A stretch of DNA of 64,000 nt from Cymodocea nodosa. Lineage: Eukaryota; Streptophyta; Magnoliopsida; Alismatales; Cymodoceaceae. A program made the position numbers and the translations under genes. The notes under the pieces were generated by a model. The model saw only the letters and a program-made list of their open reading frames with translations, was not told the DNA's origin and did not search any database. This document shows positions 48,100 through 59,924 of this stretch, in pieces. Within the stretch, counting starts at the first letter, position 1. Every line of letters starts with the position of its first letter. Where the stretch lies: NCBI GenBank assembly GCA_036874045.1, contig CM072342.1:7400501-7464500 (forward strand), read 5' to 3'.

Positions 48100-49288
48100 G
48101 GTCAAGGAGAAATCCAAGGCCGTCTGCTTCCGACCGATGCCGTGGTATCGCCGGAGCCACTTGAGAGAGGGAATCCGAGCAAGAATAACATGAGCATTGA
48201 ATCTCAAGTTATTGGATGACAAATGCAGGTGTGAATGTCTATGATGACAAAATCTGTTCTTTGGAAGGTTCATTTGTGTCACCTAAAAAATTAAAAAAGT
48301 TAAAAAATCGAAAAGGTTTGTCTTGTGTAAATTTGCACAATAGTAATAAGTCTTTTATATGATTAGTTGAGCTTGATATACATCTTTTCATAACGTGCGT
48401 GGTCAATCTATGCATTTGTTTGAATTGCTGGAGTTCAAGATATGGAAGAGGAGAAAAACCAAGCTTATTCATATTTATTTTATGCCATTCTGTTTATTTT
48501 TACCATATAAGATTCTGACAAGAAGCAGGAAAGAACCAAATAGCTGCCGCTGAAATAGGTGAGTCTATGGGACCACAAGGATTTATACTTGTTACCGGGT
48601 TTAAATATCCATGATTTGGAAGATAAGAACTACATGATCGATCCTAACCAACTCTACTTCAAATGTCTTCATAATCAAATAAATTATCAACATTAGTGCA
48701 TTTGACCTTGTCCCCAGAAAAATAAATTATGAAAGATCGATCCTCAAGTCTCAACCAACTGGTTGAATAATAAATGTCTTCAATTGAAAACCCACAGCAA
48801 AACCATCACTTGTGCTGCGGCAACAAACGTTTAAAACGGACATCAGTAGATCTTCAGAAAGAAAAACACACACACAACAAAACAAATGGTAAATTTCAAC
48901 TTTTTCCTGAAGCTTCCTCGACCATGAGAAGATAAACCAGGACATTTCGAACCATTCTGAACCAGAGAACATCAAGTGATAGCAGGGCAGGAACTCACTG
49001 CACTGCGTTTCTATTTCTTATAATTAGTGAAAATGTATTTATGGTTCATCCACTTCCTTTGAAGCAAGCTATTCAATGACTCTGTATATCAAGGTCAATT
49101 ACCATCCATTAACCTACATCCAACTACTAGAACAATTTAATAATTTAGCACTACTTATTCACATATAACTAGCAGCTGATTGAGATAAAATAGATAGACA
49201 GCTGCTGTAGGAACTCCTCTTTGAGGTCTTCGGGATGAGAAGAGACATCATATCACTTGTGTAAATAAATTGCTTGTAAGTTGATTGA
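48100..49288. other. Probable promoter and intergenic DNA of the gene island
   Basis: No firm coding exon is seen. Short open frames on both strands lack convincing splice sites. On the minus strand it is upstream of the 124-residue model and downstream of the candidate terminal exon at 49289. Confidence 0.4.
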
Positions 49289-49372
49289 TTACAAGTCCTG
49301 CTGTTCTTCTTTAGGCTTTGTATCGACAAATTCGGCAAGATTCTGATATTTAACAAATGCAAAACCAATTTC
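49289..49372 (-). CDS. Candidate terminal exon of an unidentified host gene
   Basis: After a good plant acceptor (branch-like CCTAAT, then CTGCAG), the exon reads 27 codons to TAA: EIGFAFVKYQNLAEFVDTKP and then KEEQQDL. The composition is that of a normal protein C-terminus with a charged tail. A possible upstream exon begins at 49858 after TTATTTTGCAG (MTREFMMDVIMDVSNIFLVA), but no good donor follows it. I cannot identify the gene. Confidence 0.35.
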   Translation of the reverse strand, partial: EIGFAFVKYQNLAEFVDTKPKEEQQDL

Positions 49373-50398
49373 CTGCAGATTAGGACAATAAAAAGCAATT
49401 AATGACATCTACAGCCGTTACTTCCAAAATTTAGTATAGACAAGAAAATCATATTAAAGATTAGGGAGACAATAAAAATAAAGACTTTGTCGAATGAAAT
49501 TACCACTTAAGTCCAGAAAAACCTTAAAAGCAGGAATATAAAGATGCTCTACCAATTTTGAGTAAAAGAAATCTAATATAATATTTTTAAATTTGTAAGA
49601 AAATGTAGTTGTCATGTTTTGAATCCAGATGAAATATATGAAACTATACGACTTACATAACTCAACTACAAAAAGTCTTTTATGATACTGCCAATAAGAT
49701 CTTCCCTTGTAACTCTTATAAGGGAAAAAAAATCCAATTGTACCATTCATATTGATAACTCAACTACTAGGAGTTGGTTAGCCTAATACAACTTTTAGCC
49801 ACCAAGAAAATGTTGCTGACATCCATGATAACATCCATCATGAATTCTCTTGTCATTGCTGCAAAATAAGTGTTGAAAGAGTCTCATACTGAAAAATGAA
49901 ATGGGACTTGACATAAAATAACAAAGGACCTCTTCACTCAATCAATTGATTTTGAATTTGATAATGAGATTTCAACAAATGCATTCAAAAACATGACACA
50001 TGCATAAAATTCTATTCCAACCTAGGAAAATAATGAAGTTATAGAGTAACATCACTTAGTATCTTTTCTATCCTATGTCCTTATGGAAAGGGCTTGCCTA
50101 CTCATTGTAAAAAAAACACAACACAAAAATTCTTATAGAATTCCAATTACGTATCTCACAAAACTCCAAAGATAGCATTTGGTGAACTAGAACAAATATG
50201 AAATAAAATGAAACGTAATCAAATTCATTTAATACCCATGTTTTGTATAAAAAATGAAGTGGGAGCAAAATTTAGTTGGCAATGAAATTCCCACTAAAGT
50301 TGGGACTTTGATTCATTCCTCTCAAATATTAATCAAGGAATTTTTTTTTAGCCAAGTATTGAACCCTTGTCCATTTTTTTATAGATCTCATAGTCATC
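49373..50398. other. Gene-island DNA, no firm genes
   Basis: Besides the weak exon candidate near 49858-49780 on the minus strand, nothing is supported. The DNA is AT-rich with no retroelement signatures. Confidence 0.35.
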
Positions 50399-50401
50399 TA
50401 A

Positions 50402-52262
50402 GGGGGGGTTAGTATCTGATGGAATTTAATCAACGGAAAAGAAAATCATTGAATTCCATCAAGTAGGTGTTAGTGTGGCATATTTACGAAGGAAAGGAAT
50501 GTCTCAACATTCTCAGGTATAAAAGGGAAAATTTTCCCTTACCGTCAATTCATTTCCGTTGTCCACCCTTCTAAAATCCCTTTCTACTGTCGTCCCTGAT
50601 TTCTTCTTAAGACCAACAAGTGATCGTCTGCCGTGCGCATTCCAACCAGCTTCCATCCATGCGCATCTTTTGTCGTTGTTCTCCTAAGGGTAGGAAAGCA
50701 TCGCTCCTCTACCCTGGTCTTGCCGTGAGAGCAAGAAACTTGCGTAGAGCTTCCCCTCCGCAGGTACATGGCAGAGTAGATCTTGTTTTTATTTTGCGTA
50801 TTTTGTTGGTGGATGATCGACGTGCATGTTTGTTCCATGGGGGTCTTGTGTGTGACATGGGGTCTGTCGTCTCCCACGACAGGTGGTGGTTGCTCAGTCA
50901 TCTCGTACGGCTAGGCCGTGTGCACAATAGGGCGTATGCCACCTACACGAACATCGTGGGAGGTGCCTGAATTCTGGTTAGAGGCCACGAGCAGATGTGT
51001 CGTGAACCTCCCACAATGCTCCCAATGAGCGTTGTAAGGGCCGTGGGGTTGCAATCCAAGCTGGAAATCATGCAAATGCCTTACGCTAGCCGTGGATTCG
51101 TCCCTTGCATTCCATAAATTTTACCATGTACATGCGATGGTGTTTTGCCTTTTTAGCATGCCTTTCTGGTCAACCTATAAACTATCGTGTATCTATGAGT
51201 TAGCGAGATCATGCCATGTAGACATAAGTTAATTTCTTGTTATAGTTGGTTTCTTTAAGGTCAATTATTTTCTTATAACCAACCAACATTGAGCTCCAAT
51301 TGAGCACAAATAAGATCTAAACCCTAGAATCAGGCGAAACCTAGGCCTATATAACTTGGTGACACGTTGTTATGCATTTACACCTTACTTTCACTACTAC
51401 GGTGACACGTTTTATGCATTGATGTTGCATACCTACATATCATTTTGATGGATTTTCCATGTTTTCATGGAGTTTTTTTTGAATAAATTCTTTACCAGGG
51501 GTTTAACATTAAATAATTTATTGAGCGTACATTTAGAGTTGTGAAACATCATTTTTTAATCTTACGAGGTTAGATACCATATTCATATGAAACACAAGTA
51601 AAGATTGTGATCGTATGTTTTTTACTTCACAATTTCATTTGAACGGCTGATAAAGAAAATTTACTTGAAGATTTACAAGATGAGTTAGAAGAATTAAATA
51701 TTACTGATGATATATAACTAACAAAAATACATATGGATGGACATTCACAAGTTGGAATAAGTCAATAACAACGAAAAGAAGTAACTAATAAGATGCATGA
51801 GGATATGATGATGGCAATGTGGGATGGAATGACTATTTAAGTCCATTTATATTATACCTTTGGATTATTTATTATATTGATGTTGTAATAAGTAGAATGT
51901 TTTGTATCTTTAGATTAGTCTTTACATTCATGTTGTAATACTTTGAATACTTTGTACCTTTAGACTAAAAAATTAACTAAATTAAGTACTTTAATTTAAT
52001 TAAATACTTACAATATAATAATAATAATATTTGTTTAACTGAAGTTTCAGATTAATATATCAATTACATAATTTTAGGTAGTATTTACAATTTATTTTAT
52101 TGCTTTTTTAATTTGTAAACATTCTGATGTGTATTAAACCCTCATGGGAATTCTAACTTTCTGAACTTTCCGGTAGATACACTAAATCCCTATGAGAATT
52201 CTAACATTCTAGACATTCCATTTTCTTTCCATTTGAACTTTCCAATGTGCACTAATAGGCTC
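50402..52262 (+). mobile_element. PIF/Harbinger DNA transposon (degraded), TSD TAA
   Basis: The element is flanked by TAA at 50399-50401 and 52263-52265, the 3-bp preference of PIF/Harbinger. The ends are imperfect inverted repeats: GGGGGGGTTAGTATCTGATG left, and GAGCCTATTAGTGCACATTG as the complement of the right end; TTAGT and TGGAA blocks align. A transposase remnant lies near the right end. The left half (50570-51130) is GC-richer and contains a 116-codon open stretch (50620-50970) that is not recognisable. Confidence 0.65.
51520..51840 (+). pseudogene. C-terminal remnant of Harbinger transposase
   Basis: One frame with stops reads IERTFRVVKHHFLILRG, then YETQVKIVIVCFLLHNFI, an acidic stretch, and MMMAMWDGM before the stop at 51838-51840. 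This matches the family pattern IER.FG.LK.RF.IL, then TQ.KI..AC..LHNFI, then a final MW motif. The DDE nuclease core upstream is not recognisable. It makes the PIF/Harbinger call much firmer than the inverted repeats alone. Confidence 0.75.
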
Positions 52263-52289
52263 TAAGTATATACTTTCATTATTATTCCT

Positions 52290-52520
52290 ATTTTCATTGA
52301 ATTTACATACCATATATTTAATTTTTGTTCTACTCAATTAAATCCTTTAAACTCTAAGGTATCTCTATGATTCTAATTTAAAACTAATTTCTGATTTACC
52401 TTTATCTATTAAAACTATGTCATCAGCAAATTGCATACACTAAAGTATTTTTCCTTGAATTTCCTTGGTTATTTCATTCATAACAAAGACTAAAAATATA
52501 GTCATTCCATTCCCTTCCTG
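52290..52520 (-). pseudogene. Non-LTR retrotransposon RT fragment
   Basis: The minus-strand frame reads MNEITKEIQGKILQCMQFAD then DIVLIDKG (the FADD catalytic box), and later LSRTKIKYMVCKFNENRNN. These are the palm and following parts of a plant LINE reverse transcriptase. The flanking ORF parts are gone. A related fragment lies on the plus strand at 61560-62300. Confidence 0.8.
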
Positions 52521-52797
52521 CCCCAATTAAATTCTAATATTAATTACATTGAAGTTCAATTTCATTCTAGTGCACCAAACACAACATAAATATTTTTGTT
52601 GTTAAGAAATAGGTGGGAATTTCTAAACATTATTCATCTCAAAAACACCATGCTTTCAGTTTGATAGTGGCAAAAAATTGAATTGAATCTAACACATGGA
52701 CATCATCAATCTAGAGTATCACTGAGTTCTAGATCTTCAATTCTGTCATCTACATAACCTACACAATCCTCACAAAAGGATTGGGAAAGTAATTGTA
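52521..52797. other. Spacer without recognisable features
   Basis: AT-rich DNA between the LINE fragment and the tandem duplication. No ORF or repeat end is seen. Confidence 0.4.
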
Positions 52798-53125
52798 GGA
52801 GTACAAGTACTACATGTAAAATTCCATGTTCAAGACATTAGAAAAAGTGTTACCGCAATCACTAATTTATCATTGAAAGCATGAAGTTGAATCCTTGAGA
52901 AAAAAGCAAACAATGTTCATTACAAGAATCAAACTTGCTAAAATCATATACATGAGTTGGCCGGAGTACAAGTACTACATGTAGAATTCCATGTTCAAGA
53001 CAGTGGAAAAAGTGTTGTTGCAATCATTAATTTATCATTGAAAGTATAAAATTGAATCCTCGACATAAAAGCAAACAACAACGTTCATCCTAAGAATCAC
53101 ACCTGCTAAAATCCTACACACAAGT
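52798..53125. repeat. Two-copy tandem duplication, 165-bp unit
   Basis: Both copies start GGAGTACAAGTACTACATGT (52798 and 52963) and share CCATGTTCAAGACA, TTATCATTGAAAG and AATCCT. They differ by scattered substitutions and a short insertion in the second copy. Confidence 0.85.
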
Positions 53126-53621
53126 TTGTTGTATGAAGAACCATTTTTCTATTCTCTTGATGGTGGTTTCACATCATAGAGGTTTAGAGCTCGACAAGCT
53201 GATATGGGCCCTCAGTCTCTTGAAGCACTGAATTGTGGGTGGTGGCTGTCAAGAATCCAAATGCTGCCCTATGTTGGGTTGCAGATGAATGAGCTCTGGT
53301 ATGGGTTCTGATGAAGTGGTAGGTTGGTAGTGGGAAGGTGGATAGGAGTTTTTGATGGTGGTCCAGTCAGGGAAAACTCAATGCAATGAACAAGAAATTG
53401 AAAGAATGGTCAAGCCTACCCCAGTTGAGGTTGAAATTTATTGAAACATCCAATTACAAACATTAAAGTCCGGGTCATTACAACTTCACTTAACCAGCCC
53501 AACAATATTCCATTGGCTTAGAATTACACGGCTTTCTTATCAATAAACTGGCCAAACTGATAGCTAGTTCGACTGCCCATCACAAAGAGTACATGTGTAC
53601 AATTAGGATAACTGGCTCATA
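53126..53621 (-). repeat. Probable 3' LTR of a chromovirus
   Basis: On the minus strand this follows a purine tract (53622-53634) downstream of chromovirus integrase and chromodomain, so a 3' LTR is expected. No matching second LTR is in the window, so its far limit is uncertain. Confidence 0.4.
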
Positions 53622-53634
53622 TCTCTTCCCCCCT
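53622..53634 (-). other. Chromovirus polypurine tract
   Basis: The minus strand reads AAGGGGGGAAGAG soon after the chromodomain end. Confidence 0.5.
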
Positions 53635-53635
53635 T

Positions 53636-54925
53636 AAGATTGGTCATCATCCTCGACAACTAACTCTAGAAATTGTCATCAGATTTCTTCATATGGTTCC
53701 CAAGTAGTGTCGTCAGGCTCCTTTCCATTCCAATGAATTAGCAAATCAACTAATACTCATCCTCAATGCTTGGCTAGGCAACGTCTCAAAATAGCTTTTG
53801 GTCACCACTTAGAATTAAGGCTCCTCTAGTCTTTAGGAACTTGAGTAGGAACAGCTTGATCCCCTAATTTCTCATTAAGTAGAGATACATGGAAGATTAG
53901 GTGGATTTTTGCTCCTTCTGGCAACTTTAGATGATAAGTGACCTTTTCTTTCTTGATCGATTATCTCAAAAGGCCCATAGAACTGTGGTGCAAGCTTTTG
54001 GTTCCATCAATGTGCAATTATTGTTCGCCAATAAGGCTTCAGTTTGAGATAAACTAGTTGCCCGATCTGGAACTCCTGATCCCTATGACAATGATCAATG
54101 AAATTCTTCATATGATCTTGAGCTTGATGAAGATTCTCTTGGAGCATCTGTAATAATTTTTCTCTATTTCTTAATTGTTCCTCTATTGTGGCTACCTGAA
54201 TTGTTCCAAATTCTAGCTTGATCAACTCAAGTGGTAGTCATTCATATAGAGCTTCAAATGGTGTGGGGCGAAGAGAATGATCAAAGCTAGTATATCAGTA
54301 TATTATCAAAAAAAATAATGAAAAAATGTCAAAGGAATAGAAGGAAAACTCAGTTCATCAAGCTTTGGAAAGTCATTGATGCATTTGATAACTCAAAGGG
54401 CATTACTAAAAATTCGTAATGCCCTTCATATGTTTGAAAGATAGTATTGTTGATATCCTCTGGATGGACCCTAATTTGATGATAACTTGGTCGTAGATCA
54501 AGTTTTGAAAAGCAATGTGTGTCCACCAGTTCATCAAGTAGCTCCTCAACCGTAGGTATGGGAAATGTGTTCTTGACTATATTTTGGTTTAACTCCCTAT
54601 AATTCACACAAAAATGCCAAGACCCATCATGTTTCCAAACCAAGAGCATTGGAGCTGAGTGCAGGTTGGCATTGGGTCAAATGATGCCAGATTGGAGGAA
54701 TTCTGTAACCTACATTCCATCTCATTTTTCTAGAAATGAGGATAGTGGTAGGGCAGAACAATCATAAGCTTGCCTACATCAATAAGGGGAATTTGATGGC
54801 CCTTCGATTGAGCTGGAGGCAAAGGAGTTTGGAAAACTCCATGGTACTCCAACAACAATCTAAGCTCTGACTGACAACAATTCAGTAAGTTTGTTGTTCC
54901 ATCTGGTTCTACTGCATACATCTGG
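53636..54925 (-). pseudogene. Chromovirus (Ty3/gypsy) pol with large internal deletion, chromodomain end
   Basis: Minus-strand reading starts with the RT entry (QIPLIDVGKLMIVLPYHYPH, 54921-54730), then RT (VNYRELNQNIVKNTFPIPTV, KLDLRPSYHQIRVHPEDI, GHYEFLVMPFELSNA; 54649-54350). It then jumps near 54300 straight to the integrase C-terminus (EEQLRNREKLLQMLQENL, DQEFQIGQLVYLKLKPYW; 54225-54007), and ends with a chromodomain-like WNGKEPDDTTWEPYE near 53690-53740. The RT catalytic box, RNase H and integrase core are missing. Chromodomains guide such elements to heterochromatin. Confidence 0.85.
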
Positions 54926-54980
54926 ATTCAAGGTTCAAGTGGCATCAGGAGCTTAAATTCCTTGGTGGGGATTTTATAAG
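54926..54980 (+). pseudogene. Left piece of plus-strand gypsy protease, split by copia insertion
   Basis: Plus-strand reading KVQVASGA, a stop, then IPWWGFYKHQKVIMEGSSF continues across the copia insertion site into 60039-60080. The joined reading matches gypsy protease wording (V.VA.G..I.C.G). The duplication TATAAG marks the insertion point. Confidence 0.6.
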
Positions 54981-55094
54981 TGTTGGATCCAGTTATTCTA
55001 TCCAGATATATGGATCCTAGGATCCATTTATGTATGTGTATATATGTGTAACTTTTTCCCATGAATGAGTAGCTTGGTTAATCCCTAATTTAAG
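54981..55094 (+). repeat. 5' LTR of the short-LTR copia
   Basis: It begins TGTTGGATCCAGTTATTCTA and contains GGATCCTAGGATCC and a TGTATGTGTATATATGTG stretch. It differs from the 3' LTR at a handful of sites. The outermost end bases are ambiguous by two or three bases. Confidence 0.88.
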
Positions 55095-55107
55095 TTGGTA
55101 TTGAAGC
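55095..55107 (+). other. Primer binding site
   Basis: TTGGTATTGAAGC resembles TGGTATCAGAGC, the initiator-Met tRNA site, with three changes. Confidence 0.65.
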
Positions 55108-55727
55108 ACCTCTAGGGTTAACCTCATTCTCTTCCACCAAAAATCCACAACTCTTTCAACAATCACCGACCACCACTATCTTGATTGGCAGCAACCTCCT
55201 CCCACCTATTCTCACAAGGTAGGAGAGCTCCTTATCTCTCCATCATTATTGTAATGTATTTTTAGTCGCAACCTTCTATCAGGCATCGTCGATCGTTGCT
55301 CAGTCATCAATCGTGGCTCTTCTTCCACCAGGCATCATCAACTTCTATGATTCCCACTCTATTGCAAACTATCGCTGACCACCTTGTGCCCTAGCTACGT
55401 TCGCCATTCGGTTGCTGATGTGTTGGCTCTCCTCTTTGACAAGTCCATCCACTGATCGAAGTATCCTACATAGCTAGTTGTTGCCTACCCTTTCCACAAC
55501 TCTTTGTCCATTGCTTCTCTAATTGACAGTCTACCACCAATTTATGTTCGAGTGTTATATGCTATCTGGTTGATCAACTCTATTTTTTGATTGATCAATA
55601 CTCAAGCTTTAGGTGTCTTGGCTAGATAGTTCTTAACCTGCCACTTAGATTCTTGTTTCAACTAGTCCTTTACAAATAAAAAATAAAAATTATAAAAGGT
55701 TTAAAGAGCAAGACCTTGGTTAACATT
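55108..55727 (+). other. Leader of the short-LTR copia
   Basis: Untranslated leader between primer site and gag. No ORF is supported. It is richer in C and T than the surroundings (CACCACTATC, CCACCTATTC), as copia leaders often are. Confidence 0.5.
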
Positions 55728-56710
55728 ATGGCCTCATTCTCAATGTCAGTGGACAATTCTAAGCTTAATGTCACAAGCACTAAAATGAATGAATGTAATT
55801 ATCATACTTGATCTCTAACCTTTGAAACCTTTGTTATTTCACAAGTGGAGCATCAACTGTTTACCACTCCTTCCAATGAAAAAGATGATTCATATCCTAC
55901 ATGGCATGCAATTGATGCAACAATGTATTCTCGACTTCTAAACAATGTTGATTATAGTATCGCACGGAACATTGTTCGTATCAACCTTGCTTGCCATATA
56001 TGGGAGACCATCCATTCTACTTATGGTCAAGACCAGAATATTGGGAAAGTACGTAAGGTGTATGATAGTCTCTTCTCTCATCAATAGGGAGAATCCTCCC
56101 TTTAGAGTTACTACTCTAGACTTAAGGCTCTTTTGGAGGAACTTGAGATTTACCAACCATCTTCTCCTGATCTAGCCACACAACATCAATATAAGGAAGA
56201 GCTTGGAGTCGGTCTCTTCTTAGTAGGTCTACGACCAAAAACTGCGTCTCAATTATGTGGTCAGATTCTAGCTACAGATGTTCTTTTGTCACTTTAGCAC
56301 ACCTTCAACAAGGCTTTATAGATCTCTACCATTACTCTTAAGTCAACTACAAAGGCAATTGGTCTTGCATCTTCAACAGCTGGATGTCCCTTCATAGGTG
56401 GACAATCTTCCAAGGGAGTAAAGGGCCCCAAGTTCACTGGTTCCTCTCGCACCCTTTGCATCCATTGTAAGTGAAAGAACCATCCATTTGAGTGTTGTTG
56501 GGTAAAGTTTGGGTGACCCCCCGCCCCTCCTACAACTCATGTGATCCATGTAGAACTTGTTCTGCCAATTTCAGATCCAATTCTAATTGCAATCCCCTAG
56601 CTCCTTTGCTAATATGGTTCAAATCACACAAGCGAATTTTGATGAGTTGTGCATTTTGCATGCCTAACAACAGAATGAGGCCACTATTTCTCATGTCCTT
56701 TTAGGTATAT
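55728..56710 (+). pseudogene. Copia gag
   Basis: The ATG at 55728 opens MASFSMSVDNSKLN. The main capsid part follows (YPTWHAIDATMYSRLLNNVD, ACHIWETIHSTYGQDQNI, 55845-56087), then YYSRLKALLEELEIYQPSSP and GLFLVGLRPKTASQLCGQIL. A decayed CCHC zinc knuckle (CIHCK ... KNHPFECCW) lies near 56455-56500. At least four stops and frame changes occur. This type of gag packages the RNA genome. Confidence 0.82.
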
Positions 56711-58480
56711 TTGCTTCCCATGACTCTACTACCCTTAATTCTTCTTGGATCATTGACTCAGATGCTTCCAATCATGTCACGGGTAATGATTCTTTATTTT
56801 TCCATCTTTCATATATGTCTAATGTCAAATTGGTTGCTATTGTTGATGGTCGTCATCATGCGATTACTAGTGAAGGCATCACTCCTATTACTTCTACCAT
56901 TATCTTGCAAAAAGTTCTTTTGGTTCTAGATTTTTCAATTAACTTCATTTCAGTTAGTGTTATTATTAAACAATTTTTCTACTCTGTAACTTTCTATCCA
57001 TTTTACTGTACTTTTCAAGATCTTCACATGAAGAAGAGGATTGGCGTTGACCATGATCAAGGTCAAAGTGTCTACATGCTGGCCAAAGATATTCCTCGTG
57101 AACTTGCCACCCTTACCACCTTAGATCATGACTCCTTTTTGTTATGGCATCGCCAATCAAAGCATCATTCACCTTGGAAGCTCAAAAAGGCTCTACCTTG
57201 AATTGTGGTTTCTTCTTTTTCTTATTTGTCCTGTATCATGGGTAAGCACTTTCGAGCTACTTATGCTAGTCGAAAACTAGCAATAGTTTCCAAACCTTTT
57301 GATATTGTTTACCGTGATATTTGAGGTCTTTTTTGGATTGCATCTGTTTCTGGTTATCATTATTATGTGATCTTTATTGATGATTTTTCTAGAACCTCTT
57401 GGTTATAGTTGTTAAAAAATCATCAAACTATCATTGATGTAACTTACTCTTTCTTTAATGAAATTTAGAATCAATTTAGTGTTGTTCCCAAAATTTTTTG
57501 TACTAATAATGCTTTAGAGTTCACTCAATCTTCTCTTGCTTCTTTTTGCTCTCAATGGGGTATTCTTCATCAAACCACTTGTGCACATATCTCTCAATAG
57601 AATAAGATTTCAAAGTAGAAGCATTGTCACATTTTTGATGTTGCTCGCTCTTAGATGATTGAGATAAATGTGTCCAAAGTTTTATGGTCTAATGTTGTCT
57701 TTACTGTTGCCTATCTTATCAATCACTTACCCTTTACCTTACTTGATGGTGCAATTCCTTTACGTCTTTCTCTATATAAGGAATTATTCTCACTTTCCCT
57801 TCAGGTCTTTGGTTGTATCATCTTTGTCAAAGACCTCTCTATTGGTCTTGACAAACATTCTCTCCTCTCCATTTGTTGTGCCTTCGTCGAGTATTCTTGC
57901 ACTTCCAAAGGGCATCATTATTATCATCTCACTTCTCGTCATTATTTTCCTTCTAGAGATGTGGTCTCTTAGGAAGATACTCCTTACTTTGGATTTTCTA
58001 CCTCAACCACCTCTCCCTTTCCTCCCTCGATGGTTGTCCCCTCTCCTATAATAGGGTCTCCTTTGACTTCTCCTACCTCACTCACGTAATTGTCAACCCC
58101 TATTCCCTTAGAGGTTTACTTTCCTCAGAAAGGACACTACCCCTCCTTCTAGCCCTCTATCACTTCTTCCTCACCACCACCATCTCTACCACCCTCTCAT
58201 CCTTTACAAGTATATCATCGATGGCCCACAATTGCACCTACAACTTCCTCTACACACTACTTCCTCCTATGGTAGATCTTCCTTCATCTTCTAAGGTAGA
58301 CCTCACTCTTTCCATTGCTTTGCGCAAGAGTCACCACTCTTGCACGCTGCACCCTCTTTCCCATTATGTTTCTTATGCTTCCTTATCTCTTGATTTCAAA
58401 TGCTTTGCCTTATCTCTTAACTTTGAGTCTTTACCCAAAAATTATCATGAGGCACTTACTCTTCCTCTTTGGAAGAATTG
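56711..58480 (+). pseudogene. Copia protease and integrase
   Basis: Protease is seen at WIIDSDASNHVTGNDSLF (about 56745-56800), where the catalytic DSGA has become DSDA. The zinc region is decayed (SFLLWHRQSKHH near 57130-57170). Integrase core pieces are YYVIFIDDFSRTSWL near 57360-57405, then decayed catalytic surroundings to 57600, and FGCIIFVKDL near 57810. The integrase C-terminus is Ser/Pro-rich (57990-58290). Multiple stops and frameshifts occur. Confidence 0.8.
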
Positions 58481-59290
58481 ATGATGAGATGTAGGTCCTT
58501 TTAGAGCAACAAACATGAGAACTAGTGCCTCGCTCTCACTACCTTCCAGTTGTTGGCTATCACTAGGTGTTTGCCAACAAATATCTGGCTAATGGCATTG
58601 TTGCATGTCACAAAGCTCGACTTGTTGCTCAATGTTTCACTCAAACACATGACATTGATTATTGGGACACATTCTCACCAGTGGTTTGCCTCTTGTCTAT
58701 TCGGATACTTCTTGCCTTATCCATCTATTGCTCATGGGAATTGTGTCAGCTTAATGTTCACAATGCCTTTCTCTGTAGTGATCTTGATGAGGAGGTTTAC
58801 ATGGAACAATCTCTAGAGTTTGTTGCTCAAGGGGAGAATCAAGTTTATCATTTGAAGAAGTCTATATGCAACCTTTAGTAGAGTCTTAGGGCATGGTATG
58901 CTAAGTTCAGTTCCATCTTACTTGATTCCATCTTCATACAAAGATTTTCTAATGACTATACTATTTTGGCAATATATGTTGATGATATACTTCTTACAAA
59001 GGATGATAAAGATGACATACAATCCACCCAAGAGTTCCTTAGTCACCATTTTGTCATTCAAGATTTAGGTAAATCCCAATATTTTCTTGGAATAGAGTTT
59101 GCCTATGCCAATGGCAATTTGGTGTTATCTCAACGAAACTATGTAACGAACTTGTTAAAGGAGACTAGTCTCACTGGGTGTAAGTCAATTAATACTCCCA
59201 TTGAACTTAATACCTCCTTTTGGGAAGAAGACTTTATGCCATTAGAAGATGCAAGCTCTTACGTAAGCTTTTGTACTTAACTGTGGCTCA
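58481..59290 (+). pseudogene. Copia reverse transcriptase
   Basis: Reading shows VACHKARLVAQCFTQTHDID and YWDTFSPVV (58610-58690), LCQLNVHNAFLCSDLDEEVY (58745-58800), the catalytic AIYVDDILL (58966-58995) and DLGKSQYFLGIEFAYANGNL (59065-59120). The YVDD box is intact. Two in-frame stops occur between 58870 and 58890, and the end is shifted. Confidence 0.88.
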
Positions 59291-59917
59291 CCCTAATATA
59301 TCCTTTGTTATGGGATTGTTGAGTCAATTTATGTACTCACCTAGAGAAATACACTAGTAGAGAGCTCTAAGAGTGGTTGCCTACATCAAAGGCTGCCTAA
59401 GAAAAGGATTACTTTATACAAATCATAGCCATTAAATGATTTGTGGATACTCAGATGCAAGCGATGTAGATGATAAATCAGATACAAAGTTTACTTTAGG
59501 CTACTATCCTACTTTGAAGGGAATCTTGTAACATAGAGAAGTAAGAAACAAAACGTAGTCTTAAAATCAAGCTGTGAATCAAAATACTGGGGTATGCCTC
59601 AAATAGGGAGTGAAATCATCTAAGTAAAATCATTATTGTCAGAATTTGGAGTTGAGATATCTAATCCTATACCTATACATTGTGACAACAAGGTAGCTAT
59701 CTATATCATCAAAAATGATGTTTTTCATGAAAGAACCAAACATATAAAGGTTGATTGTCACTATGTTCGTGATTTAGTGAAGAACTATATTCTCTCTCTT
59801 CCCTTCACTCCTTTCTCTCAACAATTAGTTGATATTTTCACCAAAGGTCTTTATGTAGGACCCTTTAATTCAATTTGTAACAAGCTAAGCCTATGTGATA
59901 TATTTGCTCTAGCTTGA
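59291..59917 (+). pseudogene. Copia RNase H
   Basis: The start is badly decayed (59290-59630). From 59670 it is clear: IHCDNKVAIYIIKNDVFHER, TKHIKVDCHYVRD and QQLVDIFTKGLY, ending at the TGA at 59915-59917, close to the polypurine tract. These are the conserved copia RNase H landmarks. Confidence 0.82.
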
Positions 59918-59924
59918 GGGGGAG
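59914..59924 (+). other. Polypurine tract of the short-LTR copia
   Basis: TTGAGGGGGAG overlaps the RNase H stop codon and ends at the 3' LTR start. Confidence 0.88.

Noticed and set aside
47675..48160. 161-codon minus-strand unspliced ORF
   Set aside because: It overlaps the spliced 124-residue model in another frame, reads through its splice donor and intron, and is low-complexity (Ala/Arg/Val) because of GC-rich DNA.
50620..50970. 116-codon plus-strand ORF
   Set aside because: It lies inside the Harbinger element, has no recognisable domain, and an equally long minus-strand frame overlaps it.
50940..51070. Possible tRNA gene (stretch with GGGTTGCAATCC)
   Set aside because: No acceptor stem pairing or A box at the proper distance could be found.
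57655..58051. Two overlapping hydrophobic plus-strand ORFs
   Set aside because: They are frame-shifted pieces and shadows of the degraded copia integrase.
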